The notes under the pieces: model-generated
The model's input: only the letters and a program-made list of their open reading frames with translations
Told to the model about the DNA's origin: nothing
The model's database searches: none
Source: an uncultured Prevotella sp.
GTDB lineage: Bacteria; Bacteroidota; Bacteroidia; Bacteroidales; Bacteroidaceae
Direction: 5' to 3'
NCBI GenBank assembly: GCA_900550635.1
Contig: URSZ01000001.1
Location: forward strand, 1-61,107
Length of the DNA stretch: 61,107 nucleotides
Part shown: positions 46,443 through 54,349 of the stretch, in pieces
Layout of the letters: every line of letters begins with the position of its first letter
Position numbering within the stretch: position 1 is the first letter of the stretch
Position numbers and translations under genes: made by a program

Positions 46443-46484
46443 GATTTTGGGGACAGTTATTATGCCATAAAAGGCGGTAAAACG
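46443..46484. repeat. Inner end repeat of the island, right copy
   Basis: gattttggggacagttattat and onward, paired with the left copy at 43177. It lies 44 bp upstream of the integrase start. Confidence 0.6.
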
Positions 46485-46487
46485 AGA

Positions 46488-46514
46488 AAGTGGGGATTTT
46501 TGTTGTCCCCACTT
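46488..46514 (-). terminator. Island-supplied terminator for DUF2795
   Basis: AAGTGGGGA (46488-46496) and TCCCCACTT (46506-46514) form a perfect 9-bp stem. On the minus strand it is followed by a T-rich stretch (TTTCTCGTTTT). It sits where the host gene's own terminator used to be. Confidence 0.65.
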
Positions 46515-46561
46515 CCGTTGATTTTCAGTCTGTTGTTCAATACTTTACGCCGACTTTCGGC

Positions 46562-46783
46562 TTAATATTCGTCCTCGTTGAAGAGGAAATCTTCTTTTGT
46601 TGGGTAATCCGGCCATACGTCTTCGATGGTTTCGTAGACATCGCCTTCGTCTTCGAGTTCCTGCAGGTTTTCTATCACTTCGAGTGGAGCTCCCGAACGC
46701 ATGGCGTAGTCTATCAGTTCGTCTTTAGTTGCGGGCCAGGGCGCATCTTCAAGTTTCGAGGCTAGTTCTAATGTCCAATACAT
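46562..46783 (-). CDS. DUF2795 small protein (attR side)
   Basis: 73 residues. MYWTLELASKLEDAPWPATK, then ELIDYAMRSGAPLEVIENLQ and an acidic tail ending NEDEY match the DUF2795-like small proteins of Bacteroidota, whose function is unknown. The start at 46783 is selected over a longer in-frame option, which would overlap the -7 box TATTTTTG (46824-46817). Its last codons are the integration site of the island. Confidence 0.8.
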   Translation of the reverse strand: MYWTLELASKLEDAPWPATKDELIDYAMRSGAPLEVIENLQELEDEGDVYETIEDVWPDYPTKEDFLFNEDEY

Positions 46784-46816
46784 ATTATTATCCTTATAAG
46801 GTTCTTTAAGCGTGCG

Positions 46817-46824
46817 CAAAAATA
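46817..46824 (-). promoter_or_regulatory. Candidate DUF2795 promoter -7 box
   Basis: The minus strand reads TATTTTTG, 33 bp upstream of the ATG at 46783. Confidence 0.45.
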
Positions 46825-46946
46825 CAACCTTATTCCAAATAATATGCACTGCGGGAGATATATTTATCGGTATAAATGTTAAAAATTCTTTTACCTCGCA
46901 GAGTATTCTGCCGGTGCTTTGTTTTATGGGCCAAAGTAGTGGTTTT

Positions 46947-47549
46947 TCAGAAACTTACTATATGGTTTTGCTTGTTCAGCTTGCTGTCGAAAAACACGAG
47001 TCCGGCCTCGTAAAGGTCGAATGTCACCACCGAGCGCGGGTCTTTGCGTATGTTCTCCCAGTTCCTGCGTGCGGCGGGCGTGGCGTATATTCCCGCCGCC
47101 ACAAAAAGGCTTCGCGGCCCTGCGCCGGGGGCAAAGCTCATGAATGCCCCGTAGGCGTCCTCGCCTGGTGCGACATAGCAAAGGTCGTACCGTTTGCCGG
47201 CCATGCCTGCCGGGCTGTCGGCCTGCATTACCTGCGCTTTCCTGCAGCCGGCTGCCACGTATTTGCCCGTAACGCCCCTGTTGCGACCCACAATGGCCGC
47301 CTTTTCCGGCCTTACATAGTTGGCCAGGCGGAACATAAGCCTGTCCATCCGTCCGGAAACGCTCAGACGCCCCGCGTAACTGCCGCGCATTCGGGCCAGT
47401 TCGGGATAGGCGTAATACATGTGGCTCTCGTAGATTACTCCTTTTATGAGGTTGTAGGCAAATGGCGAATGCACTCCGTAGCCGTTGCGGTGGCGGAAGC
47501 GCAGTGTCCTTATGTATATACGGTGCAAAAAGGTATGAATATTTGCCAT
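46947..47549 (-). CDS. Class I SAM methyltransferase-like protein
   Basis: 200 residues from the ATG at 47549 (MANIHTFLHRIYIRTLRF). RNGYGVHSPFAYNLIKGVIY is the hallmark of a Bacteroidota methyltransferase-like family. A Rossmann-like core (KAAIVGRNRG, KRYDLCYVAPGEDA) follows and the end is VFFDSKLNKQNHIVSF. The SAM-binding glycine motif is eroded, so activity is uncertain. A -7 box TATTTTTG is only about 7 bp upstream of the ATG (47564-47557), implying a leaderless or nearly leaderless mRNA. Confidence 0.65.
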   Translation of the reverse strand: MANIHTFLHRIYIRTLRFRHRNGYGVHSPFAYNLIKGVIYESHMYYAYPELARMRGSYAGRLSVSGRMDRLMFRLANYVRPEKAAIVGRNRGVTGKYVAAGCRKAQVMQADSPAGMAGKRYDLCYVAPGEDAYGAFMSFAPGAGPRSLFVAAGIYATPAARRNWENIRKDPRSVVTFDLYEAGLVFFDSKLNKQNHIVSF

Positions 47550-47556
47550 ATCGCGG

Positions 47557-47564
47557 CAAAAATA
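47557..47564 (-). promoter_or_regulatory. Candidate promoter -7 box very close to the start codon
   Basis: The minus strand reads TATTTTTG and ends 7 bp before the methyltransferase-like ATG. Confidence 0.4.
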
Positions 47565-47646
47565 CTTATTTAACGGCAAAATATCGACTATTTATCTAAT
47601 CAAATCATAAAAAAGCATAAATAAAGGTTATTTCCGCATAGAGGTG

Positions 47647-47677
47647 TTCGTTTTGCCGAAAAAAACCGCTAATTTTG
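47647..47677 (+). promoter_or_regulatory. Promoter of a candidate small RNA
   Basis: TTCG (47647-47650), 19 bp, then TAATTTTG (47670-47677): close to TTTG-N19-TAnnTTTG. No ORF follows; a terminator hairpin does. Confidence 0.55.
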
Positions 47678-47682
47678 TTACG

Positions 47683-47748
47683 TGTTTTTCATAGTATTAG
47701 ATTTAAGGTTAACATTAAGATTAGGGTTACGGAGGTAACCCTTTTTTA
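47683..47748 (+). ncRNA. Candidate short non-coding RNA
   Basis: A transcript of about 65 nt is bounded by the promoter at 47647-47677 and a strong terminator: AGGGTTAC (47723-47730) and GTAACCCT (47735-47742) around GGAG, then a T run. The body has a repetitive purine/AT-rich stretch (taaggttaacattaagatta). No start codon with coding potential was seen. The family is not recognised. Confidence 0.45.
47723..47748 (+). terminator. Strong intrinsic terminator
   Basis: Perfect 8-bp stem AGGGTTAC/GTAACCCT with loop GGAG and six further T. Confidence 0.85.
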
Positions 47749-47926
47749 TTTCCGGCCAACCTTATCCCCGTATTTGTGTATCATGACAGGCTGCCGCGCG
47801 GCCGTGCGGACGCAGCGGCAGGGTGGTTTCCATTTCCATAGTTAGGCGCGATAATTTGTTTTTGATACGCGATGAATTTCGTATCCACGAGTGGAAAATT
47901 TGTGTCTTAAAAAGGCGTTTTCCGGT

Positions 47927-48044
47927 GCGGAAAAATGAAAACTGGTTTTCAGCGCATTTATCCCACATGGGAGCAAATAAAAAATACAAGGCACATATTT
48001 CAAAATATGTCTGACCTATTTTAAAATATCTCAGACATATTTTT
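47927..48044 (-). repeat. Triple-module intergenic element, copy M
   Basis: Reverse orientation: gcggaaaaatgaaaactggt, tcccacatgggagcaaat, core 47979-48044 (X-reverse module and two GTC/GAC modules, one with ctgacctatttt). It lies downstream of the ferredoxin gene. In 47749-47926 nothing else is recognised. Confidence 0.9.
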
Positions 48045-48211
48045 GCGAGGGTCGAAACGGGGTGTCCGGAATAAAGACAAACAGCGACCCGCGTCCTGCG
48101 GGAGCATTATGTAAAGGCAAACACTACCGGCAACATACGCCTGCCGGTTTACCACCCTTATATAATCAATGTGTATTCTTCGGGTTCGGGCAGGCGGGCA
48201 GCAGCAAATAA

Positions 48212-48242
48212 AAAATGCACTGCCATAACGACAGTGCATTTT
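48212..48242 (-). terminator. Terminator after the ferredoxin gene
   Basis: AAAATGCACTG and CAGTGCATTTT form an 11-bp stem with a 9-base loop, 27 bp beyond the ferredoxin stop. Confidence 0.8.
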
Positions 48243-48268
48243 ATGATTCTGTTGTTTTTCTGCCTTGA

Positions 48269-48439
48269 TTACTCACCCGGAGCGATAGCACCGCTGGGGC
48301 ATACGTCTGCGCAAGTACCGCAGTCAACGCAAGCATCGGGGTTGATAGAATACTTCTCGCCCTCAGAAATAGCACCGCTGGGGCATTCGTCGATACAAGT
48401 ACCGCATGCAACGCAATCGTCGCTGATTACATAAGCCAT
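48269..48439 (-). CDS. 2[4Fe-4S] ferredoxin
   Basis: 56 residues, shorter than most ORF cut-offs. The two cluster motifs are CVACGTCIDECPSGAI (C-x2-C-x2-C-x3-C-P) and CVDCGTCADVCPSGAI, symmetric halves of a bacterial-type ferredoxin. It carries electrons in anaerobic metabolism. The ATG at 48439 is preceded by a promoter with TAACTTTG and a TTTG box 18 bp upstream on the minus strand. A terminator follows. Confidence 0.97.
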   Translation of the reverse strand: MAYVISDDCVACGTCIDECPSGAISEGEKYSINPDACVDCGTCADVCPSGAIAPGE

Positions 48440-48488
48440 AATAGTATGAATTTAATTGTTAGTAATGTTGTTCTTTCGTAAACCGGTG

Positions 48489-48518
48489 CAAAGTTACCTT
48501 TTTTCATGAAAAAACAAA
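48489..48518 (-). promoter_or_regulatory. Ferredoxin promoter
   Basis: On the minus strand: TTTG (48518-48515), 18 bp, then TAACTTTG (48496-48489), about 50 bp before the ATG. Confidence 0.65.
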
Positions 48519-48643
48519 ATCTGCGTTCCTAAAAATATCACAACGCGCGTTTGTTTGTTCACGCGGCCCGCCAAAATGCGGCAGGCACACGGGCGGAATG
48601 GGCTTTTTGTTAAGCGTTTGTATAAAAGTTAACTGAAAATTTA

Positions 48644-48651
48644 TAACTTTG
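48644..48651 (+). promoter_or_regulatory. Candidate licD-like promoter -7 box, very close to the start
   Basis: TAACTTTG ends 7 bp before the ATG at 48659. A TTTG lies 23 bp upstream (48617-48620), which is longer than ideal. It would give a leaderless or nearly leaderless mRNA. Confidence 0.45.
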
Positions 48652-48658
48652 CGCGGAA

Positions 48659-49495
48659 ATGAGAAGCGAGGTTGATTTCGATGTCAGGGCGTTCCAAATG
48701 AAATGCCTTGAAATTATGGATACTTTCGACGCCGTGTGCCGCGCAAACGGTTTGCGCTACTATATGGCGTGCGGCACCATGCTCGGCGCCGTAAGGCACA
48801 AGGGATTCATTCCGTGGGACGACGACGTTGACGTCTACATGCCGCGGCCCGACTACGACCGCCTTGTAAAGAACGCGCGAAAATGGCTTCCCGCACCGCT
48901 CAAAATGGTGGAATGCGAATCGGACATAACCTTTCCCCACTACTACGGCAAGATAGAAGACGAAAGCACAACCATGATAGAGCGCGTGTACCTCGGCCAC
49001 TTCGGAGGAGTATGGATAGACATCTTCCCCGTAGACGGAGTTACCGACTGCAAACTGTTGCGCAAACTGCATGTGCGACGCTTCAAGTTCTGGCGGAAAA
49101 TGCTTTACTACGTCTACCGTGACCCCTGGAAACACGGCCGCACCCCCGGCGGATACATGGTAAAGGCTATACACGCAATGTTTTCAAAGCAATACGTGCA
49201 CCGCAAACTGCAAAACGTAATAAGGCAATACGACTTCGAAAGCCACAACACACTAATGCCGCACAACGACAAGCAGAAGACTTTCACCCGCGAGATACTC
49301 GGCGAACCTACGGAATACGACTTCGAAGGACGCAAATATTACGGCGTAAAGGATTACGACAAGTATCTTACCATAATATTCGGCGATTACATGACACTGC
49401 CCCCGGTAGAGCAGCGCGTGGTGCACCACAACCTCGTTTGTTGCGACCTTAACCGTTCCTACAAGGAATACATGCGAGAGCACGGAATACAGTAG
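48659..49495 (+). CDS. LicD-family phosphotransferase
   Basis: 278 residues. The LicD hallmark GTMLGAVRHKGFIPWDDDVD (about residues 40-59) is intact with the metal-binding DDD, after YYMAC. LicD enzymes transfer phosphocholine or a related phospho-group from a CDP carrier to a surface glycan. WIDIFPVDG and a basic helix (about 140-155) follow. It is the first of three genes with a cytidylyltransferase and a CDP-glycerol transferase-like gene. The acceptor is unknown. Confidence 0.9.
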   Translation: MRSEVDFDVRAFQMKCLEIMDTFDAVCRANGLRYYMACGTMLGAVRHKGFIPWDDDVDVYMPRPDYDRLVKNARKWLPAPLKMVECESDITFPHYYGKIEDESTTMIERVYLGHFGGVWIDIFPVDGVTDCKLLRKLHVRRFKFWRKMLYYVYRDPWKHGRTPGGYMVKAIHAMFSKQYVHRKLQNVIRQYDFESHNTLMPHNDKQKTFTREILGEPTEYDFEGRKYYGVKDYDKYLTIIFGDYMTLPPVEQRVVHHNLVCCDLNRSYKEYMREHGIQ

Positions 49496-49562
49496 AACGG
49501 ATAAGGCACAGACAACCCACAAAACAAAAACGGTAAACATAAATCATTCAAGCACACAGTCG

Positions 49563-50321
49563 ATGCAGGCAATAATACTGGCGGCAGGAATGGGCAAACG
49601 CCTTGGCGAACGCACACGCGAAAAAGCGAAATGCATGGTCAGCGTGGCAGGAGTGCCCATGATAGACAGAATGCTCAAGCAGCTTGCGGCACTCAGAACG
49701 GAACGGGTAATAATAGTTACCGGCTATATGGCCGACGAACTGAAAAAACACATAGGCAACAGGTACAACAGCCTGATGAAAATAGAATATATCGACAACG
49801 AAGCCTACGCCACAACAAACAACATATATTCGCTCTACCTTGCAAAGGATACTTTTGCCGACGGCAACACACTGCTGCTCGAAAGCGACCTTACGCTTGC
49901 CGACGGGCTGCTCGAATCGCTGGTAAAGAACCCTTGCCCCGATGTTGCGCTCGTTTCAGAATACAAAGACTGGATGGACGGCACTGTGGTAACGCTCGAC
50001 CGGGAAAACAGAATCACACGCTTTATCGGCAAAGGCGGATACCGCACCACCGATAACACTTCTTATTACAAAACGGTAAATATATACAAGTTCAGCAGCG
50101 CATTCCTTTGCGGCACATACCTGCCCGCACTCGAGGAATACCGCCGCACACACGGCGACAACGAATATTACGAGCGCGTGCTCGGCGAAATCGTAACACA
50201 AAACAGTTACCCTTTGTCGGCACAAGTGGTCGACAACAGTCAATGGTATGAAATAGACGACGCCGACGACCTTGCTGCCGCCGAAGAACGTTTCGCCTCT
50301 ACCAACGCCACCGAGAAATAA
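49563..50321 (+). CDS. LicC-like nucleotidyltransferase
   Basis: 252 residues. The start MQAIILAAGMGKRLGERTRE with KAKCMVSVAGVPMIDRML is a typical nucleotidyltransferase signature, and LLLESDLTLADG and YEIDDADDLAAAE fit the LicC/phosphocholine cytidylyltransferase group (NTP + phospho-alcohol to CDP-alcohol). The product could be CDP-choline, CDP-ethanolamine-like or CDP-glycerol-like; the sequence alone cannot decide. The neighbours suggest it activates the group that LicD or the downstream transferase transfers. Confidence 0.85.
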   Translation: MQAIILAAGMGKRLGERTREKAKCMVSVAGVPMIDRMLKQLAALRTERVIIVTGYMADELKKHIGNRYNSLMKIEYIDNEAYATTNNIYSLYLAKDTFADGNTLLLESDLTLADGLLESLVKNPCPDVALVSEYKDWMDGTVVTLDRENRITRFIGKGGYRTTDNTSYYKTVNIYKFSSAFLCGTYLPALEEYRRTHGDNEYYERVLGEIVTQNSYPLSAQVVDNSQWYEIDDADDLAAAEERFASTNATEK

Positions 50322-50401
50322 CGCCGCAACCAACACCGGCTCGACAGCAACCCGGTGACAACGCAGAAAACGTTCACCGCCATAAGAACAAATACCCTTA
50401 A

Positions 50402-51469
50402 ATGCCCCGACACTACCTTCTCTTTGCTTCACTTGCTTACGCATACCCCATACTGCGCCCGCTCGAAGAAGAAATACGCCGACGCGGAGATGTGGCAGCA
50501 TGGTTCCTCGAACCGGAATGCGAAGACCTTTTGCGCGACGATGAACTGCGGCTGAAAACATTCCGCGAAGTGCGCGACTTTGCTCCGGTAGCTGTGTTTG
50601 CCCCGGGAAATTGGGTGTACGACTTCTTTCCCGGCATAAAAGTAGAGCTCTTCCACGGCTATCCAATAGCCAAGCGAAAAGCTAAGCACGACGACCATTT
50701 TACAATCCGCAACTGGTTCGACATCTACTGCACGCAAGGACCTACTTCGACTGTTCCTTTTAAGAAGCTGGAAGAAAAGCTCGGTTTTTTCAAGGTGTAC
50801 GAAACAGGCTGGAGCAAGGCGGATGCTTTTTTCAGGCAGCCGGCCACGGAAGAAAAGCACAGCGTTACCCCCACAATACTTTACGCAACGACCTTTACGC
50901 GGGGAATCTCCTCCGCATGGGAAATGCCGGAAGTAATCGAACGACTTGCTGAGGAAAAGCCCTGGAACTGGAAAATAATACTGCACCCTAAGATAACCGA
51001 CCTGCAACTTATCGAGCGCTACAAGAGGCTTGCGGAAAAACATTCCAACATTACTTTCCTCGGTATGGCAAACGATGTCGGCATACTGCGAGACAGTGAC
51101 GTCATGCTCAGCGACAGTTCGTCCATAATAGTAGAATACATGCTGCTTGGCAAACCTGTTGTCACTTACCGAAACACAAATCCCGGCCCGCAGCTGATAA
51201 ACGTTCCCGAACTTTCAGAAATAGGCGAAGCGTTGGAAAAAGCGTTAAAGCGTCCGCGTTCTCTTATGGAAACCATAGAACATTACAGCCTAAACCACGA
51301 AGCCCACCGCGACGGGAACAACTGCAAGCGCATTCTTGACGCGGTTGACGATTTCAAGGCCAATTATGAAGGACGTATAAAGCGAAAACCGCTCAACCTG
51401 CTGCGTAAAGTCAAGCTGCGCCGCAAGGTTGCCTCGCAATGGCTGCGTTACGTTTTCAACATAGAATGA
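50402..51469 (+). CDS. CDP-glycerol glycerophosphotransferase-like (TagB/TagF) protein
   Basis: 355 residues. It has an N-terminal GT-B-like half (FPGIKVELFHGYPIAKRKAK with the conserved His-Gly) and a C-terminal half with ILYATTFTRGISS, WKIILHPKI, MLSDSSSIIVEYMLLGKPVV and TYRNTNPGPQL, all features of TagB/TagF-type polyol-phosphate transferases. It has no membrane helix and a basic C-terminus for membrane association (RKPLNLLRKVKLRRK). It may add glycerol phosphate or a related unit to a surface glycan. 80 bp after the LicC-like gene. Confidence 0.85.
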   Translation: MPRHYLLFASLAYAYPILRPLEEEIRRRGDVAAWFLEPECEDLLRDDELRLKTFREVRDFAPVAVFAPGNWVYDFFPGIKVELFHGYPIAKRKAKHDDHFTIRNWFDIYCTQGPTSTVPFKKLEEKLGFFKVYETGWSKADAFFRQPATEEKHSVTPTILYATTFTRGISSAWEMPEVIERLAEEKPWNWKIILHPKITDLQLIERYKRLAEKHSNITFLGMANDVGILRDSDVMLSDSSSIIVEYMLLGKPVVTYRNTNPGPQLINVPELSEIGEALEKALKRPRSLMETIEHYSLNHEAHRDGNNCKRILDAVDDFKANYEGRIKRKPLNLLRKVKLRRKVASQWLRYVFNIE

Positions 51470-51529
51470 CTCGTTTGCCCATATACTGCAAACGAGGACA
51501 ACACCTAACTACAAATACACAAAACCAAA

Positions 51530-51565
51530 GCCGCATGGTTGCCGTAGCGAGTGCAACCATGCGGC
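51530..51565. terminator. Bidirectional hairpin between the surface trio and asd
   Basis: GCCGCATGGTTGC (51530-51542) and GCAACCATGCGGC (51553-51565) form a perfect 13-bp stem between convergent genes. Confidence 0.8.
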
Positions 51566-51612
51566 AATATACCTACATGTTTTGCGGGCTTAAAAGCTCC
51601 TTGCGCAAAAAA

Positions 51613-52623
51613 TCATTTTACATTACCTACTTTTACGAGATATTCACCTATCTGTACGGCATTCAACGCCGCACCTTTGCGTATCTGGTCGCCAACAAGC
51701 CAGAAAGCAAGCCCGTTGGGGTTGGCGATGTCCTTACGTATGCGGCCCACGTACACGTCGTCGGTGCCGGCAAGGAACAAAGGCATTGGGTATTTCTTCT
51801 CTGCGGGGTCGTCAACGAGTTGCAAACCCTGTCCGGCGGCAATTGCTTCGCGTGCCTCCTCAACCGAGATTGGGCGTTCGGTCTCTATCCACACGCTTTC
51901 GCTATGCGAGCGGAGCGATGGAACGCGGACGCACGTTGAGCTGGTCACCACGTCGCTGTGCATTATCTTGCGGGTTTCGTTGAACATTTTCATCTCCTCC
52001 TTGGTGTATCCGTTATCGGTAAACACGTCTATCTGGGGAATTACATTGTACGCAAGCTGGTAAGGGAACTTTTCGACCGTTACTTTCTCACCTGCGATAA
52101 CCTGGCGGTACTGCTCGTCGAGTTCTGCCATGGCCGAAGCCCCTGCACCGCTCGCAGCCTGGTAGGTAGCAACATGTATGCGGCGTATATGGCTTATCTG
52201 CTCCAGCACCTTCAGCGCAACGACCATTATTATCGTCGTGCAGTTAGGGTTTGCTATGATTCCGCGCGGACGGTTGAGGGCGTCCTCGGGATTGCATTCG
52301 GGAACTACCAAAGGCACATCATCATCCATGCGGAATGCGCTGGAATTGTCAATCATCACAGCCCCGTATTTGGTTATGTCGGCTGCGAACTCGCGCGAAA
52401 CGCCTGCGCCTGCCGACGTAAAGGCGATGTCCACGCCCTTGAAATCATCGTTATGCTGGAGAAGTTTCACCGTAATGTCTTTTCCGTGGAACTTGCAAGT
52501 GCTCCCCGCGCTGCGTTTCGAGCCAAAAAGCAAAAGTTCGTCGATTGGAAACTCGCGCTGCTCGAGCACGCGCAAAAACTCCTGTCCTACGGCGCCGCTT
52601 GCGCCTACAATAGCTACTCTCAT
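51613..52623 (-). CDS. asd: Aspartate-semialdehyde dehydrogenase
   Basis: 336 residues. It makes aspartate semialdehyde from aspartyl phosphate for lysine, DAP, threonine and methionine synthesis. The NADP-binding MRVAIVGASGAVGQEFLRVL, the active-site Cys in GIIANPNCTTI, and a substrate-binding YQAASGAGA segment and HSDVV are present. A -7 box TAATTTTG lies on the minus strand at 52698-52691. The neighbouring gene tcdA is divergent. Confidence 0.97.
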   Translation of the reverse strand: MRVAIVGASGAVGQEFLRVLEQREFPIDELLLFGSKRSAGSTCKFHGKDITVKLLQHNDDFKGVDIAFTSAGAGVSREFAADITKYGAVMIDNSSAFRMDDDVPLVVPECNPEDALNRPRGIIANPNCTTIIMVVALKVLEQISHIRRIHVATYQAASGAGASAMAELDEQYRQVIAGEKVTVEKFPYQLAYNVIPQIDVFTDNGYTKEEMKMFNETRKIMHSDVVTSSTCVRVPSLRSHSESVWIETERPISVEEAREAIAAGQGLQLVDDPAEKKYPMPLFLAGTDDVYVGRIRKDIANPNGLAFWLVGDQIRKGAALNAVQIGEYLVKVGNVK

Positions 52624-52690
52624 TTTATATTTGTTTTTATTTGTCGGGATATTATGGCCGCCAAAAACATGCTGCCGGCCCTATCTCGCG

Positions 52691-52698
52691 CAAAATTA
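52691..52698 (-). promoter_or_regulatory. Candidate asd promoter -7 box
   Basis: The minus strand reads TAATTTTG, about 67 bp before the ATG. Confidence 0.45.
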
Positions 52699-52787
52699 TA
52701 CTTTTTTCATATACTCACGGGCAAATATGTAAAGTTTTTCGTTACTTTGCAATAAAATATAACCGTTTATGCCTGTTTCGCATTACG

Positions 52788-53570
52788 ATGTGCCATAATT
52801 CCCTTACAGAACGCACCGCATTGCTGCTCGGCGAAGAAGCCGTGCAAAGACTTGGCGCCGCCAGCGTGCTTGTGGTAGGCGTGGGAGGCGTAGGGGCATA
52901 CGCGGCCGAGATGATTTGCCGCGCGGGAATCGGCAGCATGACCATAGTCGATGCCGACTGCGTTGCGCCATCGAACATCAACCGCCAGCTGCCGGCGCTC
53001 ACAAGCACTGTAGGACAGGAAAAGGTAAATGTGCTCGGCAAAAGGCTCAACGACATAAACCCTGCGCTAAATCTGCGCTGCATGGCCGAGTATGTAGACG
53101 CCGAAAGCGTCCCCGCCCTGCTCGACGGCGGCAAGTTCGATTTCATTGTCGACGCCATAGACACCATAAGCCCCAAGGTAAGCCTTATATGCGGAGCGCT
53201 CGACCGCAAAATCCCCATAATATCGTCGATGGGCGCGGGCGCGAAAACCGACATAAGCAAAATACGCACGGCCGACGTTTGGGAAACATACAACTGCGGG
53301 CTCAGCCGCGCCGTAAGGCAGGCACTGAAAAAGCGGGGCTATTCGCGGCGCAAGTTGCAGGTGGTTTTCAGCACCGAACCGCCCGACATGCAGGCAGTAA
53401 TGGCCGTAACGGGAGAGCGCAACAAGAAAACCACCGTGGGGACGGTGAGTTACATGCCCGCCGCATTCGGCTGCCACCTCGCGCAATACGTAATAACACA
53501 CATAGCAGGCACAAACCGCAACGGCACGCGCACACACGCGGGCACGGCAAACAGCCGCGCAAACCATTAA
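52788..53570 (+). CDS. tcdA: tRNA threonylcarbamoyladenosine dehydratase
   Basis: 260 residues from the ATG at 52788. An E1/ThiF-type adenylating fold: VLVVGVGGVGAYAAEMICRA (nucleotide binding), DADCVAPSNINRQLPA, and VDAIDTISPK. TcdA makes cyclic t6A from t6A in tRNA. The tail (TNRNGTRTHAGTANSRANH) is short and polar. It is 18 bp upstream of lolD, so the two may be cotranscribed, a common arrangement in Bacteroidota. Confidence 0.93.
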   Translation: MCHNSLTERTALLLGEEAVQRLGAASVLVVGVGGVGAYAAEMICRAGIGSMTIVDADCVAPSNINRQLPALTSTVGQEKVNVLGKRLNDINPALNLRCMAEYVDAESVPALLDGGKFDFIVDAIDTISPKVSLICGALDRKIPIISSMGAGAKTDISKIRTADVWETYNCGLSRAVRQALKKRGYSRRKLQVVFSTEPPDMQAVMAVTGERNKKTTVGTVSYMPAAFGCHLAQYVITHIAGTNRNGTRTHAGTANSRANH

Positions 53571-53588
53571 GACAAAAACACCAGCACA

Positions 53589-54269
53589 ATGATAGATTTA
53601 AAAGGAATCAAAAAAAGTTTCGGCAAGCTTGAAGTACTGCGCGGCATAGACCTGCACGTAGGGAAAGGCGAGATAGTCAGCATAGTAGGCCCGAGCGGCG
53701 CAGGCAAGACCACCCTGCTGCAAATCATGGGCACACTCGACCGTGCCGACTCCGGCAGCGTCATGCTCGACGGCGTAGACATCAACTCACTCTCCGGACG
53801 TGAGCTGTCACGCTTCAGGAACAGGAAAATAGGATTCGTGTTCCAGTCACACCAGCTGCTAAACGAGTTCACGGCGCTCGAAAACGTCATGATTCCGGCA
53901 CATATAGCCAAAACCGACAGCAGCGAGGCCAAACGCCGGGCCGAAGAACTGCTCGATTTCGTGGGACTGTCGCAACGCAGCCACCACAAGCCGCTCGAGA
54001 TGTCGGGCGGAGAGCAGCAACGAGTGGCAGTGGCGCGTGCGCTGGTCAACAACCCCACCATAATCCTGGCCGATGAGCCATCCGGTAGCCTCGACAGCAA
54101 AAACAAACAGGAACTCCACCGGCTTTTCTTCGACCTGCGGGAACGCTACGGACAGACATTCGTAATTGTAACGCACGACGAAAACTTAGCCACCCAAACC
54201 GACCGCACAATCCACATGGCCGACGGCCTGATTGTTCCCACCGACCCCGGCACAACACAGGAAATATAA
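53589..54269 (+). CDS. lolD: LolD-like lipoprotein-releasing ABC ATPase
   Basis: 226 residues. Walker A GPSGAGKTTLLQIMG, signature LEMSGGEQQRVAVARAL, Walker B IILADEPSGSLDS and switch VIVTHDENLA. The pattern FQSHQLLNEFTALENVMIP is typical of LolD/MacB-type ATPases. It supplies energy to LolCE-type permeases that release lipoproteins from the inner membrane; the permease is not adjacent here, which is usual in Bacteroidota. The length is typical. Confidence 0.9.
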   Translation: MIDLKGIKKSFGKLEVLRGIDLHVGKGEIVSIVGPSGAGKTTLLQIMGTLDRADSGSVMLDGVDINSLSGRELSRFRNRKIGFVFQSHQLLNEFTALENVMIPAHIAKTDSSEAKRRAEELLDFVGLSQRSHHKPLEMSGGEQQRVAVARALVNNPTIILADEPSGSLDSKNKQELHRLFFDLRERYGQTFVIVTHDENLATQTDRTIHMADGLIVPTDPGTTQEI

Positions 54270-54349
54270 TTTCCGCCAGGCTCGTTGCTATTCGGGAACA
54301 GACATATAAAGAACAAAAAAACAACCCTTGAAAACGGACATCCCGAAGG

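Larger units (their letters stand above)
43132..46561. mobile_element. AT-rich integrative element carrying AbiF (defence island)
   Basis: Bounded by the 22-nt direct repeats at the DUF2795 3' end (43110-43131 and 46561-46582). It contains abiF, a lipoprotein gene, a 74-residue ORF, a decayed tyrosine recombinase next to the right end, and inner repeats at 43177-43218 and 46443-46484. Base composition is visibly AT-richer than the host. The pattern of intact gene plus new 3' end at one side and the displaced old 3' end at the other is classic site-specific integration. The recombinase is broken, so the island is probably fixed. Confidence 0.7.
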
